Source: Bryobacterales bacterium (GTDB lineage Bacteria; Acidobacteriota; Terriglobia; Bryobacterales; Bryobacteraceae). Taken from it: a stretch of DNA of 33,355 nucleotides. Of this stretch, positions 24,443-32,586 are shown piece after piece. Made by a program: the position numbers and the translations under genes. The notes below the pieces were generated by a model. The model saw nothing but the letters and a program-made list of their open reading frames with translations. It had not been told where the DNA came from and searched no databases. Location: NCBI GenBank assembly GCA_003142185.1, contig PLOR01000114.1:1-33355 (forward strand), given 5' to 3'. Every line of letters begins with the position of its first letter. Position 1 is the first letter of the stretch.

Positions 24443-27400
24443 CGCGGATTCTCGATATCAACGCTTTTAGCGAAGTGCGCGAGCGCGGTTTGGCGAAACT
24501 GGTGCCGGCGCGCGCCCGCATTGCGGTCGGCATGGGCACCTGCGGGCGTGGCAACGGCGCCGAGGGTCTGTACCACGCCTTCGCCGAGCAGATCGACCGC
24601 GGCGGCGCGGACGTGTCGCTCGCCAGCGTCGGCTGCCTGGGGCCTTGCTCGGAGGAGCCGCTGGTCTCCGTGCGCCTGCCGGGACGGCCGCTGGTGATCC
24701 TGCACCGCGTGCAGTCGAGCGATGTGACGCGCATCCTGCACGATGTGGCGACCGGCAACGTGACGCCGGACTTGGCCTACTGCAAGATCGAGGAATGGGA
24801 CCACATCACCTCGCACATCAAATACGGAGCCGCCTGGCCGGAGCTGCGCAATTGGGATGAGGTTCCGTTCTTCCGCGGGCAGAAGAAGATCGTCACGCGC
24901 AATTGCGGCTTCGTCGATCCGGACGACCTGGAAGAGTACATGGCGGTGGGCGGCTACCAGGCCTTATATAAGGTCCTCATCGAAGGCCACCCGGAGGCGG
25001 TGATCGAGCAGATCAAGGCCTCGAAACTGCGCGGACGCGGCGGCGCCGGATATCTCACCGGCAACAAGTGGGAGTTCCTGTCCAAGAACAAGGCCAGCCA
25101 GAAATACATCATCTGCAACGCGGACGAAGGCGACCCCGGCGCCTACATGAACCGCAACGAAATCGAGAGCGACCCGCACTCGTTGATCGAAGGCATGATC
25201 ATCGGCGCTTACGTGATGGGCGCCACCGAAGGCATCGTCTACGTGCGCGCCGAGTATCCGCTGGCGGTCCACCGGCTGGAACGCGCCATCGAGCAGGCGC
25301 GCGAATACGGCATCCTGGGCGAAAACATCCTGGGACGCGGGTTCCAGTTCGATATCTCGATGGTGGAAGGCGCGGGAGCCTTCGTGTGCGGTGAGGAGAC
25401 GGCTCTCATTGCGTCCCTCGAAGGCATGGCCGGCCGGCCGCGCCCGCGTCCCCCGTTTCCGGCGCAGAAGGGGTTGTGGGGCAAGCCAACCAACATCAAT
25501 AACGTCGAGACCTGGTACAACATCGCGCCCATCGTCACCAAAGGCGCCGCATGGTTCACCGAAACCGGCAGCACCAAGAGCGCGGGAACCAAGGTGTTCT
25601 CGCTGGTCGGCAAGGTAACCAACTCCGGGCTGGTGGAATTGCCGCTGGGAACGCCGCTGAAGACGCTGGTGTACGACATCGGCGAGGGCGGCATCGCCGG
25701 GAAGGCCATCAAGGCCGTGCAGACCGGCGGCCCATCGGGCGGTTGCATCCCGCATGAGATGTTCGACACCACGGTGGATTACGAAAGCCTGGCGCAGATC
25801 GGCTCCATCATGGGGTCGGGCGGCATGGTGGTGATGGATGAAGACAACTGCATGGTGGACGTCGCGCGGTTCTTCATCGAATTCACTCATTCCGAATCCT
25901 GCGGCAAGTGCGTGCCCTGCCGCGTGGGTCTGGATAAAGCGCTGAAGATTCTGAACTCGTTTACGCAGGGCGTCGCCACGCACGAGCATTTCGAGGTGCT
26001 CGAAGACCTGGGCCGGATGATTCGCGACTGCTCCTTGTGCGGGCTGGGCCAGTCGGCGCCCAACCCGGTGCTGACCGCGCTGCGCCACTTCCGCCACGAA
26101 TTCGAAGACCACATCGTGGCGCGGCGCTGCCGGGCGGGCGTCTGCGAAGAGCTGGTGCTTTCGCCTTGCGAGAACAGTTGCCCGCTCCACATGAACATCC
26201 CGCGCTTCCTGCAACTCTACAAGGAAGGCAAGCTGGATGAGGCTTACGAATCGGTGGTGATCGACAATCCGCTGCCGGCATCCACCGGCCGCGTATGCCA
26301 GCATCCGTGCGACAACCGGTGCCGCCGCCAGACGCTGGACGAAGCGGTGAACATGCGCGATGTGCACCGGCTGATCGCCGACTCGGTGTTCGCCTCCGAT
26401 CGATATGAAGAGCTGAATGCGCGGGTGGTGGCGCGGCGATTCCAACCGAGCGGGCGCAAGATCGCGGTGGCGGGCGCCGGGCCGGCCGGCCTGACCGCGG
26501 CGTACTACCTGGCCATGCTCGGTCACGACGTCACCGTGTACGAGAGCAAAGCCGAGGCCGGCGGCATGCTGCGGTATGTGCTGCCGGAATACCGGCTGCC
26601 CAAGGACGTGCTGCGAAAAGAGATCCAGCTCATCGAGCGGATGGGGGTCAAATTCGTATTCGATACGCGGGTCGGTTTCGACCTGCCGCTGCACGAGCTC
26701 GACGACCGGTATGACGCGGTCTTCCTGTCCTTCGGAACCTGGAAGGAATCGTGGGTGTATCTGGCGGGCACCGAATTGAAAGGCGTGTGGCCGGCGCTGC
26801 CGTTCCTGGAAGCGGTGGCGCGCCAGGAGGAAATCCTGCTCGGCCGTAAAGTGGCGATCATCGGCGGCGGCAATGCGGCCATCGATTCGGCGCGCACGGC
26901 TCTGCGCATGGGAGCCGAGGCGCTGATCGTGTATCGCCGCGAGCGGAAAGACATGCCCGCTATTGAAGAGGAGACGCTGGCAGCCGAGGATGAAGGCGCC
27001 AAAATCCTGTTCCTGGCGGCGCCGCACCGCATCATCGGGACGCCGGACGGGCACGTGAAGGCGCTCGAGGTGGTGAAAACCAAGCTGGGCGAGTACGATT
27101 CCTCGGGCCGCCGCAAGCCGGTTCCCACCGGCGAGATTCAGCGCTACGAGTGCGACAGCGTAATTCTGGCCGTCGGGGAAGCCGTGGATATGGACCTGCT
27201 GCAAGCCTCCGGTCTGAAAATCAGCGAGCAAAAAACCATCGAGATAGACCGCTACTCGATGGAGACCAGCCGGCCGCGGTTCTTCGCCGGCGGCGACGTG
27301 GTCAGCGGCGCTTCGAATCTCTCCAACGCGATGGGTTACGGAAAGAAAGCGGCGCGCAACATCGACGAGCGGTTGATGGGCGTGCGCCGCTGGGCGAAGC

Positions 27401-27597
27401 TGTTTCCGGAATTTGAGTACGCGCAGGAGGCGCCTGTGCAGCCGAGCGAGAGCCGCCGTCACCATCCGAGCCAACTTCCGGCACACGAACGGGTGAAAGG
27501 CGTCGAGGAGGTGGTGATCGGGCTGACGCCCGAGGAGGCTCACGAGGAAGCGTGCCGGTGCCTGCGCTGTGACGTGAAAGCGGTGGGTGGGAGATAA
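24439..27597 (+). CDS. hoxF: HoxF diaphorase fused to a GltD/NfnB-like NADPH:FAD reductase
   Basis: A 1052-residue cytoplasmic flavoprotein. Order of parts: a thioredoxin-like [2Fe-2S]-type domain with only three obvious cysteines (C35, C66, C70); a NuoF core with the NADH/FMN site GRGGAGYLTGNKW and NADEGDPGAYMNR; the [4Fe-4S] site C488/C491/C494/C534; a linker with C564/C569; a DPYD/GltD-type iron-sulfur domain with C577, C581, C620, C624 and C628; an FAD site GAGPAGL (Gly679); an NAD(P)H site IIGGGNAAID (Gly809); and a C-terminal CRCLRC. Ordinary HoxF ends near residue 580. The fusion gives sites for two pyridine nucleotides on one chain. The start at 24439 overlaps hoxE; the longer frame upstream is spurious. 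Confidence 0.93.
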   Translation: MTRILDINAFSEVRERGLAKLVPARARIAVGMGTCGRGNGAEGLYHAFAEQIDRGGADVSLASVGCLGPCSEEPLVSVRLPGRPLVILHRVQSSDVTRILHDVATGNVTPDLAYCKIEEWDHITSHIKYGAAWPELRNWDEVPFFRGQKKIVTRNCGFVDPDDLEEYMAVGGYQALYKVLIEGHPEAVIEQIKASKLRGRGGAGYLTGNKWEFLSKNKASQKYIICNADEGDPGAYMNRNEIESDPHSLIEGMIIGAYVMGATEGIVYVRAEYPLAVHRLERAIEQAREYGILGENILGRGFQFDISMVEGAGAFVCGEETALIASLEGMAGRPRPRPPFPAQKGLWGKPTNINNVETWYNIAPIVTKGAAWFTETGSTKSAGTKVFSLVGKVTNSGLVELPLGTPLKTLVYDIGEGGIAGKAIKAVQTGGPSGGCIPHEMFDTTVDYESLAQIGSIMGSGGMVVMDEDNCMVDVARFFIEFTHSESCGKCVPCRVGLDKALKILNSFTQGVATHEHFEVLEDLGRMIRDCSLCGLGQSAPNPVLTALRHFRHEFEDHIVARRCRAGVCEELVLSPCENSCPLHMNIPRFLQLYKEGKLDEAYESVVIDNPLPASTGRVCQHPCDNRCRRQTLDEAVNMRDVHRLIADSVFASDRYEELNARVVARRFQPSGRKIAVAGAGPAGLTAAYYLAMLGHDVTVYESKAEAGGMLRYVLPEYRLPKDVLRKEIQLIERMGVKFVFDTRVGFDLPLHELDDRYDAVFLSFGTWKESWVYLAGTELKGVWPALPFLEAVARQEEILLGRKVAIIGGGNAAIDSARTALRMGAEALIVYRRERKDMPAIEEETLAAEDEGAKILFLAAPHRIIGTPDGHVKALEVVKTKLGEYDSSGRRKPVPTGEIQRYECDSVILAVGEAVDMDLLQASGLKISEQKTIEIDRYSMETSRPRFFAGGDVVSGASNLSNAMGYGKKAARNIDERLMGVRRWAKLFPEFEYAQEAPVQPSESRRHHPSQLPAHERVKGVEEVVIGLTPEEAHEEACRCLRCDVKAVGGR

Positions 27598-27599
27598 CC

Positions 27600-28313
27600 A
27601 TGGCGCAAAAGAAAATCTCGATCCGGATTGACGGCGAGCTGGTGGGCGCCACCGAGGGAATGACCATCCTCGAAGCGGCGGAAGGAGCCGGGAAAGAGAT
27701 CCCGACGCTCTGTCACATGGACGGGCTCACCGCGGTGGGAGCCTGCCGCTTGTGCGTGGTGGAGGTGGCGGGCATTGGTCGCCTGCTGCCGGCCTGCACC
27801 ACGCCGGCGCAGGATGGCATGTCGGTGACCACGGTCTCGGCGCAGCTTACGCGATACCGGCGGATGGTGATCGAACTGCTCCTCGTGGAGCGCAACCACG
27901 TTTGTTCCGTGTGCGTGTCGAATGGCCATTGCGAGCTGCAATCGCTCGCCAAATCGCTGGGCGTCAGCAGCGTGCGGTATCCGTACAATTATCCGCGGCT
28001 GCCGGTGGATCTCTCGCACACCCGTTTCGTGCTGGATCACAACCGCTGCGTGCTGTGCACCCGGTGCGTGCGCGTCTGCGCGGAAGTCGAAGGAGCGCAC
28101 GTTTGGGAGGTGACCAACCGCGGGATTAAGTGCCGGATCACCAGCGAGATGAACCAGCCTTGGGGATCGGCATCGAGTTGCACCAACTGCGGTAAGTGCG
28201 TTCAGTCCTGCCCGACCGGTGCGTTGATCGAGAAAGGGTTCGCCGTGGAAGAGATGACCAAGCGCCACGAAAACATCAGCGCCCTGGCGCTCGCGAAAGG
28301 AGCCCGCCCATGA
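27600..28313 (+). CDS. hoxU: Hydrogenase diaphorase iron-sulfur subunit HoxU
   Basis: The 237-residue protein is homologous to the NuoG N terminus. A plant-type [2Fe-2S] domain uses C38, C49, C52 and C66. A NuoG-type His-Cys cluster is in NHVCSVCVSNGHCELQ, and two [4Fe-4S] motifs follow as CVLCTRCVRVC and CTNCGKCVQSCPTGAL. It wires the flavin in HoxF to HoxY. The start is 2 nt after the hoxF stop; the stop overlaps hoxY (ATGA). Confidence 0.95.
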   Translation: MAQKKISIRIDGELVGATEGMTILEAAEGAGKEIPTLCHMDGLTAVGACRLCVVEVAGIGRLLPACTTPAQDGMSVTTVSAQLTRYRRMVIELLLVERNHVCSVCVSNGHCELQSLAKSLGVSSVRYPYNYPRLPVDLSHTRFVLDHNRCVLCTRCVRVCAEVEGAHVWEVTNRGIKCRITSEMNQPWGSASSCTNCGKCVQSCPTGALIEKGFAVEEMTKRHENISALALAKGARP

Positions 28314-28840
28314 ACCGGCTGAAGCTGGCGACAGTGTGGCTGGACGGCTGTTCGGGCTGCCACATGTCGCTGCTCGATATCGACGCCGCCATCATCGACG
28401 TGGCGGGCAAGGCGGACCTGGTATATGGCCCCCTGGTGGATGCGCAGGAGTTTCCCGAGGGCGTGGACGTCACCTTGGTGGAAGGCGCGGTGAGCAGCCA
28501 GGAAGATTTGAAGAAGCTGCAGAAAATCCGTAGCCGGACGCGGACCCTGGTGGCGCTGGGCGATTGCGCGGTCACCAGCAACGTCTCCGCCATGCGGAAC
28601 GGCCTGCCGGTGCAGAAGATGCTGCAATCGATCTACATCGAAGGCGTGTCGGCAGCCAAGGGCGTGCCGACCGATGGCGTGCCGGCGCTGCTGCCCCAGG
28701 CGCGGCCGGTGCGCGAATTCGTGAAAGTGGATCTGTATTTGCCCGGATGCCCGCCCCCGGCCAAGGCTATCCTCGGCGTTTTGGGCGACCTGCTCGCCGG
28801 GCGAAAGCCCGACTCGAGCGCCAAGTTGAAGTTCGGGTAG
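28310..28840 (+). CDS. hoxY: NAD-reducing [NiFe] hydrogenase small subunit HoxY
   Basis: A 176-residue small subunit holding the proximal [4Fe-4S] cluster. Ligand motifs are WLDGCSGCHMSLLD (C14, C17), GDCAVTSN and LPGCPPPA. The short length without a Tat signal fits cytoplasmic group 3 enzymes. ATG 28310 overlaps the hoxU stop; a longer frame upstream is only hoxU sequence in another frame. It pairs with HoxH encoded 11 nt downstream. Confidence 0.94.
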   Translation: MNRLKLATVWLDGCSGCHMSLLDIDAAIIDVAGKADLVYGPLVDAQEFPEGVDVTLVEGAVSSQEDLKKLQKIRSRTRTLVALGDCAVTSNVSAMRNGLPVQKMLQSIYIEGVSAAKGVPTDGVPALLPQARPVREFVKVDLYLPGCPPPAKAILGVLGDLLAGRKPDSSAKLKFG

Positions 28841-28851
28841 GAGACTCCCGC

Positions 28852-30270
28852 ATGAAACGTATCACCATCGATCCGGTAACCCGCATTGAAGGGCACGCAA
28901 AGATTACCATCCATCTGGGAGACGATGGCAAGGTGGCGCGCACCCAGTTCCACGTGACGCAGATCCGCGGGTTCGAAAAGTTCACCGAAGGCCGCCCGTT
29001 TTACGAAATGCCGGGGATCACCTCGCGCGTCTGTGGCATCTGCCCCATCAGTCATCTGCTGGCGTCTTCCAAGGCGTGCGACGCCATCCTCGCCGTGCGG
29101 ATTCCCAAGGCGGCCGCGCTGCTCCGCGAACTGGTCCATTATGCGCAATTCGTGCAGTCCCACGCGCTGAGCTTCTTTCACCTGTCATCGCCGGACCTGC
29201 TGCTCGGTTTCGATTCCGACATCGCCAAGCGCAACGTGATCGGCGTCATTGAAAAGCATCCCGAGCTGGCGCGCGATGGCATCGAGCTGCGCAAGTTCGG
29301 GCAGCACGCGATTGAAATTCTGTGCAAGGAGCGTGTGCACCCGTCGTGGATCGTGCCGGGTGGAATGAAGGAACCGCTCAGCGCCGCCGGGCGGAGCGAG
29401 ATGCTCGCCGGCCTGCCCCAGGCCAAGGAAATTGCGCGGCGGGCGCTCGCGCTTTTCAAGAGCGTGCTGGATCGCTTCGACGAAGAAATCAAGAACTTCG
29501 GCACCGCGCCGATGATGAGCGCGGGTCTGGTGGATCGCTCCGGCGCGGTCGCGCTCTACGATGGCGGGCTGCGCTTCCGCGACGCCGAGGGCGCCGTGGT
29601 CGAGGACCAGATTCCGGCCGAAGACTACGCGACCTACATCGCCGAAGCATCCGCCAAAGACTCCTACATGAAGTCGCCGTACTTCCGGCCGCGCGGGTTT
29701 CCGGCGGGTATCTATCGCGTAGGTCCGTTGGCGCGATTGAGCGTCGCCGACCGCTGCGGCACGCCGGAGGCGGATAAAGAGCTGGCCGAATTCCGCGAGC
29801 GCTTCGGGCGGACGCCGCGCAGTTCGTTCCTCTATCACTACGCGCGTCTGATTGAAGCGCTGTATGCGCTGGAGCGAATGGAAGTGCTGCTGCAAGATCC
29901 GCGGATCCTCGACACTCACGTGCGGGCGCGGGCCGGCGTGAACGCGCTCGAGGGAATCGGCGTGATCGAAGCTCCGCGCGGAACCCTCATCCATCATTAC
30001 AAAGTGAACGAAGATGGCGGCATCGTCTGGGCCAACCTGATTGTGGCCACCGGACACAACGCGCTGGCGATCGCCGGCAGCGTGGAAGAAACGGCCAAGC
30101 ATTTTGTCGATGGCGGAAAGCTGCAGGAAGGCATGCTGAACCGCGTCTCGGCTGTGGTGCGGGCCTATGACCCGTGTCTGAGCTGCTCCACGCACGCCGG
30201 CGGCGCAACCCCAGTCGCCGTCGAGTTGCGCGCGCCCGATGGGTCGCTGCTCGATGAGGCACGCACGTAA
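28852..30270 (+). CDS. hoxH: NAD-reducing [NiFe] hydrogenase large subunit HoxH
   Basis: The 472-residue catalytic subunit. The L1 motif RVCGICPISH (C61, C64) and the L2 motif DPCLSCSTH (C442, C445, His448) bind the NiFe(CN)2CO centre. The L2 form and the 24-residue tail after His448 resemble group 3d (Hox) enzymes, whose tail is removed by a dedicated protease after nickel insertion. A candidate protease gene follows. The hyp maturation genes needed for CN/CO and nickel are not in this window. Together with HoxEFUY it would interconvert H2 and NAD(P)H. Confidence 0.95.
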   Translation: MKRITIDPVTRIEGHAKITIHLGDDGKVARTQFHVTQIRGFEKFTEGRPFYEMPGITSRVCGICPISHLLASSKACDAILAVRIPKAAALLRELVHYAQFVQSHALSFFHLSSPDLLLGFDSDIAKRNVIGVIEKHPELARDGIELRKFGQHAIEILCKERVHPSWIVPGGMKEPLSAAGRSEMLAGLPQAKEIARRALALFKSVLDRFDEEIKNFGTAPMMSAGLVDRSGAVALYDGGLRFRDAEGAVVEDQIPAEDYATYIAEASAKDSYMKSPYFRPRGFPAGIYRVGPLARLSVADRCGTPEADKELAEFRERFGRTPRSSFLYHYARLIEALYALERMEVLLQDPRILDTHVRARAGVNALEGIGVIEAPRGTLIHHYKVNEDGGIVWANLIVATGHNALAIAGSVEETAKHFVDGGKLQEGMLNRVSAVVRAYDPCLSCSTHAGGATPVAVELRAPDGSLLDEART

Positions 30271-30311
30271 GAGCTGTAACCTCTTGCCCGTACCGTCCTG
30301 GCGCACACCGC

Positions 30312-30537
30312 CGTGGCGCGGGCTGTCAAGCCTGCAGCGTCGAGAGTCGTCTCGACGTTTCCTCGCGGTAGGACAGACCATCGCCTTTCGTGGTCTGTCA
30401 TCGCGCGCCAAAGTGCAGCAAGTTGACAGACGACAAAAACCGATCGTCCGTCCTACCTCCGCGCGACGGCACCCACCTCGCAGCAGGAAAACGTCGAGAC
30501 GAATCTCGACGCAGCACGCAGGACTGCGCGCGCCACG
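30312..30537. repeat. Family A palindromic element, copy 2, interrupted by a family B element
   Basis: Outer ends CGTGGCGCG (30312-30320) and CGCGCCACG (30529-30537) match copy 1. Each half carries a hairpin, CGTCGAGA-gtcg-TCTCGACG on the left and CGTCGAGA-cgaa-TCTCGACG on the right. The interior (30368-30456) is a complete 89-bp family B element, so this is an element inside an element. Together they fill nearly all of the 277 bp between hoxH and the first plausible hoxW codon. Confidence 0.8.
30368..30456. repeat. Family B 89-bp palindromic element, copy 2
   Basis: Reverse-orientation copy of 21637-21725: the same total length, one 34-nt arm identical, the other with a single change, and a 21-nt centre matching at about half its positions. 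It begins GTAGGACAGACC and ends GTCCGTCCTAC. It lies within the interior of a family A element. Confidence 0.85.
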
Positions 30538-30547
30538 CCGCCCGCCA

Positions 30548-30934
30548 TTGATTCTCGGCTACGGCAATTCCCTGCGCGGCGACGACGCCGTAGGTCCGCA
30601 ACTGGCCACCATCCTGGGCGGATTAGCCGTGCAGCAGTTAGTCCCTGAGTTAGCCGAGCGCCTGGCATCTGAGGAGCGCGTCATCTTCATCGACGCGCGT
30701 GCAGACCTGCCGCCCGGCGAGGTTCAGATGATGCCGGTCGATGGCGAAAGCGCATCCACCCACTGGTGCTCGCCCGGATCCCTGCTTCGCCTGGCACTGG
30801 AAGTTTACGGCAAAGCCCCCGAGGCCATCCTGATCGGCATCGGCGGAGAATCCTTCGACCTAGGCGCCCCGCTCTCAGAAGCCGCGCGACAGGGCATGGA
30901 GAAGGCGCTTGCGCAGATCCGGGCGATGGGGTGA
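30548..30934 (+). CDS. hoxW: Hydrogenase maturation protease HoxW
   Basis: The product is about 128 residues and belongs to the HybD/HoxW peptidase family, which trims the HoxH C terminus once nickel is bound. Visible family blocks are LILGYGNSLRGDDAVG (first metal Asp in GDD), VIFIDARADLPPGEV (second Asp), and STHWCSPGSLL (His ligand). The best start is TTG 30548, exactly where the family normally begins, but no ribosome site precedes it; the repeat ends 10 nt earlier. The same frame is open back through the repeats to an ATG at 30239 inside hoxH, so a fused extension encoded by the repeats is possible. Confidence 0.8.
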   Translation: MILGYGNSLRGDDAVGPQLATILGGLAVQQLVPELAERLASEERVIFIDARADLPPGEVQMMPVDGESASTHWCSPGSLLRLALEVYGKAPEAILIGIGGESFDLGAPLSEAARQGMEKALAQIRAMG

Positions 30935-31103
30935 AGTGGCCGGCGCGGTGCGCGCGGGAAGCACTGGCAACCGTTACGAAACGGGGTAATTGGTTACTGT
31001 CCCCATGGGTCCCCTACCGTTGTGGCTTGGGCTGGCGCCCTCGCTGGTCGACCGGCCCTTCCACCGGCCACGGGTTATACTGAACAGGACACGGGAGTCC
31101 AAA

Positions 31104-31618
31104 ATGAAACTCTCACGAATCTGGGGACCCGCCGCCCTCGTTCTCCCCCTTGTCCTGGTCACCGTCCGCCCGGCGGCAGCCGACGATGTACTCTCACGGC
31201 AGACCCTCCGGGGCATTTCCGGCATAAGCGTCGTAGTTGAAAACCTGAAGGAACAAGCAAGACAGGGTGGCCTGCACGAGGAGGATATCCGGACTGACGT
31301 TGAGCTGAAGCTCCGACTGGCTGGAGTCAAGGTCCTGACTGCACCCGAATCGACTGCGCTACCCGGAAGCCCACACTGTATGTTTCTGTGACCTCGGTGC
31401 TGAGCGGTGCCGGTGTATACGGGCTTTATGTCGAAGTCAGCCTGAACCAACGGGTTCTTCTTGCGCGCGAGCAGTCCATTTCTGTCACTGCGCCGACGTG
31501 GTCAACGTCATACATTGTGACCATCGGGATGAACAACCTCCTCGAGGTCAGAGACGACATAAAGGAGCTGGTGGATAAATTCCTCAACGCTTACCTCTCC
31601 GTGAACCCAAAGAAGTGA
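31104..31618 (+). pseudogene. Frameshifted gene for a small secreted protein
   Basis: An open frame from ATG 31104 (GGGAG upstream) encodes a signal peptide (KLSRIWGPAALVLPLVLVTV, then RPAAA) and a domain with TDVELKLRLAGVKVLT, then stops at 31391. The -1 frame continues seamlessly with KPTLYVSVTSVLSG and ends LVDKFLNAYLSVNPK at 31618. Adding one G at about 31365 (giving PGKP) would restore a single protein of about 171 residues. The split is either a real 1-bp deletion or a sequencing/assembly error. I do not recognise the function. The TATACT at 31076-31081 is a possible -10 box without a clear -35. Confidence 0.72.
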
Positions 31619-31694
31619 ACCTGTGTGCGGGGCTTGGGAAAGTACCCGGAACGAGGCCTTCTCCGTTGGCTTGCGTGGAGTGTATGCTTGGGGC

Positions 31695-31955
31695 ATGAAG
31701 AATCCAAATACCGACCCGCTCCCGGACGTAGAGTCGTACCTGATCGCCACCATCGGAGGACCCTGGGCGCTCGCCGTGTCCGTCCTCAATGAGTGGGTGC
31801 GTAAACCGCAACCAGAGGATAAGCACCACCCGGCCGAAATCCAAGAGGCGATTCAACAGACGAGGGAACGTTCATACGAGCAGACCATTCGCGCCCTCGC
31901 ACGGCAACGCCTCACCGAATTAGCCCCCTTAGCTCGGCCGGCTTCAGAACGGTGA
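31695..31955 (+). CDS. Small hypothetical protein
   Basis: An 86-residue possible protein beginning MKNPNTDPLPDVESYLIATI, with a short hydrophobic stretch and then a charged helical C terminus (EIQEAIQQTRERSYEQTIRA). TTGGGG lies just before the ATG as a weak ribosome site. No family was recognised. The frame extends upstream to 31623, but that part looks unlike protein. It lies in a decayed region, so it may not be expressed. Confidence 0.4.
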   Translation: MKNPNTDPLPDVESYLIATIGGPWALAVSVLNEWVRKPQPEDKHHPAEIQEAIQQTRERSYEQTIRALARQRLTELAPLARPASER

Positions 31956-32030
31956 CCCTACGACAAGAAAACAAGGAAAACGAGGGGAAACGGGGCAGCA
32001 ACCGAAACCACCGGGACAGCGCGGGAAGTT

Positions 32031-32121
32031 CTACCGATGCGCTTGCCGCGTCGGCTGGCTCTCCATCACAACGCGCAGAATGTGGTTAATGCGCGTTTGG
32101 TAGCCCCTGCCATGACCCTTG
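32031..32121 (-). pseudogene. Remnant of a BrnA-type antitoxin gene (C-terminal end)
   Basis: The 70 bp at 32052-32121 match the 3' end of brnA (32974-33043) with four differences, and encode GRGYQTRINHILRVVMESQP against GKGYQTRINHILRVVMESQP. The similarity stops upstream, where the ribbon-helix-helix strand should be, and no toxin gene is adjacent. It is probably the leftover of an earlier brnTA copy or of a duplication. Confidence 0.7.
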
Positions 32122-32265
32122 GGGGAGAGCCGGGACAGCCTGAACCGCGCAGGTTTTCGTGGAACCGGGAACAGTGACCACTTGGACACTTTCGTCCACC
32201 TCTCAAGCGAATTCTCCCGAGCCGGCCGCCGCCAACAAACCGTTTCGCCCTCCCTGTAACACAAA

Positions 32266-32295
32266 TTGACACAGGAACCCGTCATGTGCCATTAA
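32266..32295 (+). promoter_or_regulatory. Candidate parDE promoter
   Basis: TTGACA (32266-32271) and CATTAA (32290-32295) are 18 bp apart. Transcription would start about at the ATG 32302, implying a leaderless or nearly leaderless message. Only the -35 box is a consensus match. Confidence 0.4.
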
Positions 32296-32301
32296 TTGAG
32301 C

Positions 32302-32586
32302 ATGCCGACCCGCACCAGCATGAACGTCTCCCTCACCCCAGAACTAGAGCAATTCGTCCAGTCCCGCGTGGCCTCCGGCCTGTTTCAAACTGCGAGCGAG
32401 GTGGTGCGCGAAGGCCTCCGCCTGCTCGAAGAGCGCGAGCAGGCGCGCGAGGCCGCCCTCGCAGAGCTGCGAGCCAGGATACGGCGCGGCATCGAACAGG
32501 CAGACCGTGGCGAGCTGCTCGACGGAGATGCCGTGTTTGAGGAGATCCGCCAGCTAAGTGCCCGGCGCCGGGCCGCCAGCACGTGA
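32302..32586 (+). CDS. parD: ParD-like antitoxin
   Basis: A 94-residue ribbon-helix-helix antitoxin: MNVSLTPELEQFVQSRVASG forms the DNA-binding strand and first helix, followed by ASEVVREGLRLLEERE. The C-terminal acidic/Arg-rich helix (ALAELRARIRRGIEQADRGE) is the ParD tail that wraps ParE. ATG 32302 is taken; TTG 32296 and ATG 32320 are alternatives. The stop overlaps the parE start (GTGA). ParD normally represses its own promoter and blocks ParE. Confidence 0.92.
   Translation: MPTRTSMNVSLTPELEQFVQSRVASGLFQTASEVVREGLRLLEEREQAREAALAELRARIRRGIEQADRGELLDGDAVFEEIRQLSARRRAAST

Larger units (their letters stand above)
31956..32301. other. 346-bp intergenic region before parDE
   Basis: Apart from the BrnA-like remnant at 32031-32121 and a candidate parD promoter near 32266-32295, I see no gene or strong hairpin here. 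The first 80 bp are A/G-rich on the + strand. Confidence 0.5.

Noticed and set aside
24964-27543. 859-codon open frame on the minus strand
   Set aside because: Antisense to hoxF; low-complexity His/Arg/Leu composition typical of a shadow frame.
30968-31020. Possible small gene or regulatory RNA beginning GGTAATTGGTTACTGTCCCC
   Set aside because: Short phrase resembling dispersed repeat debris; no start, ribosome site or stable fold could be supported.
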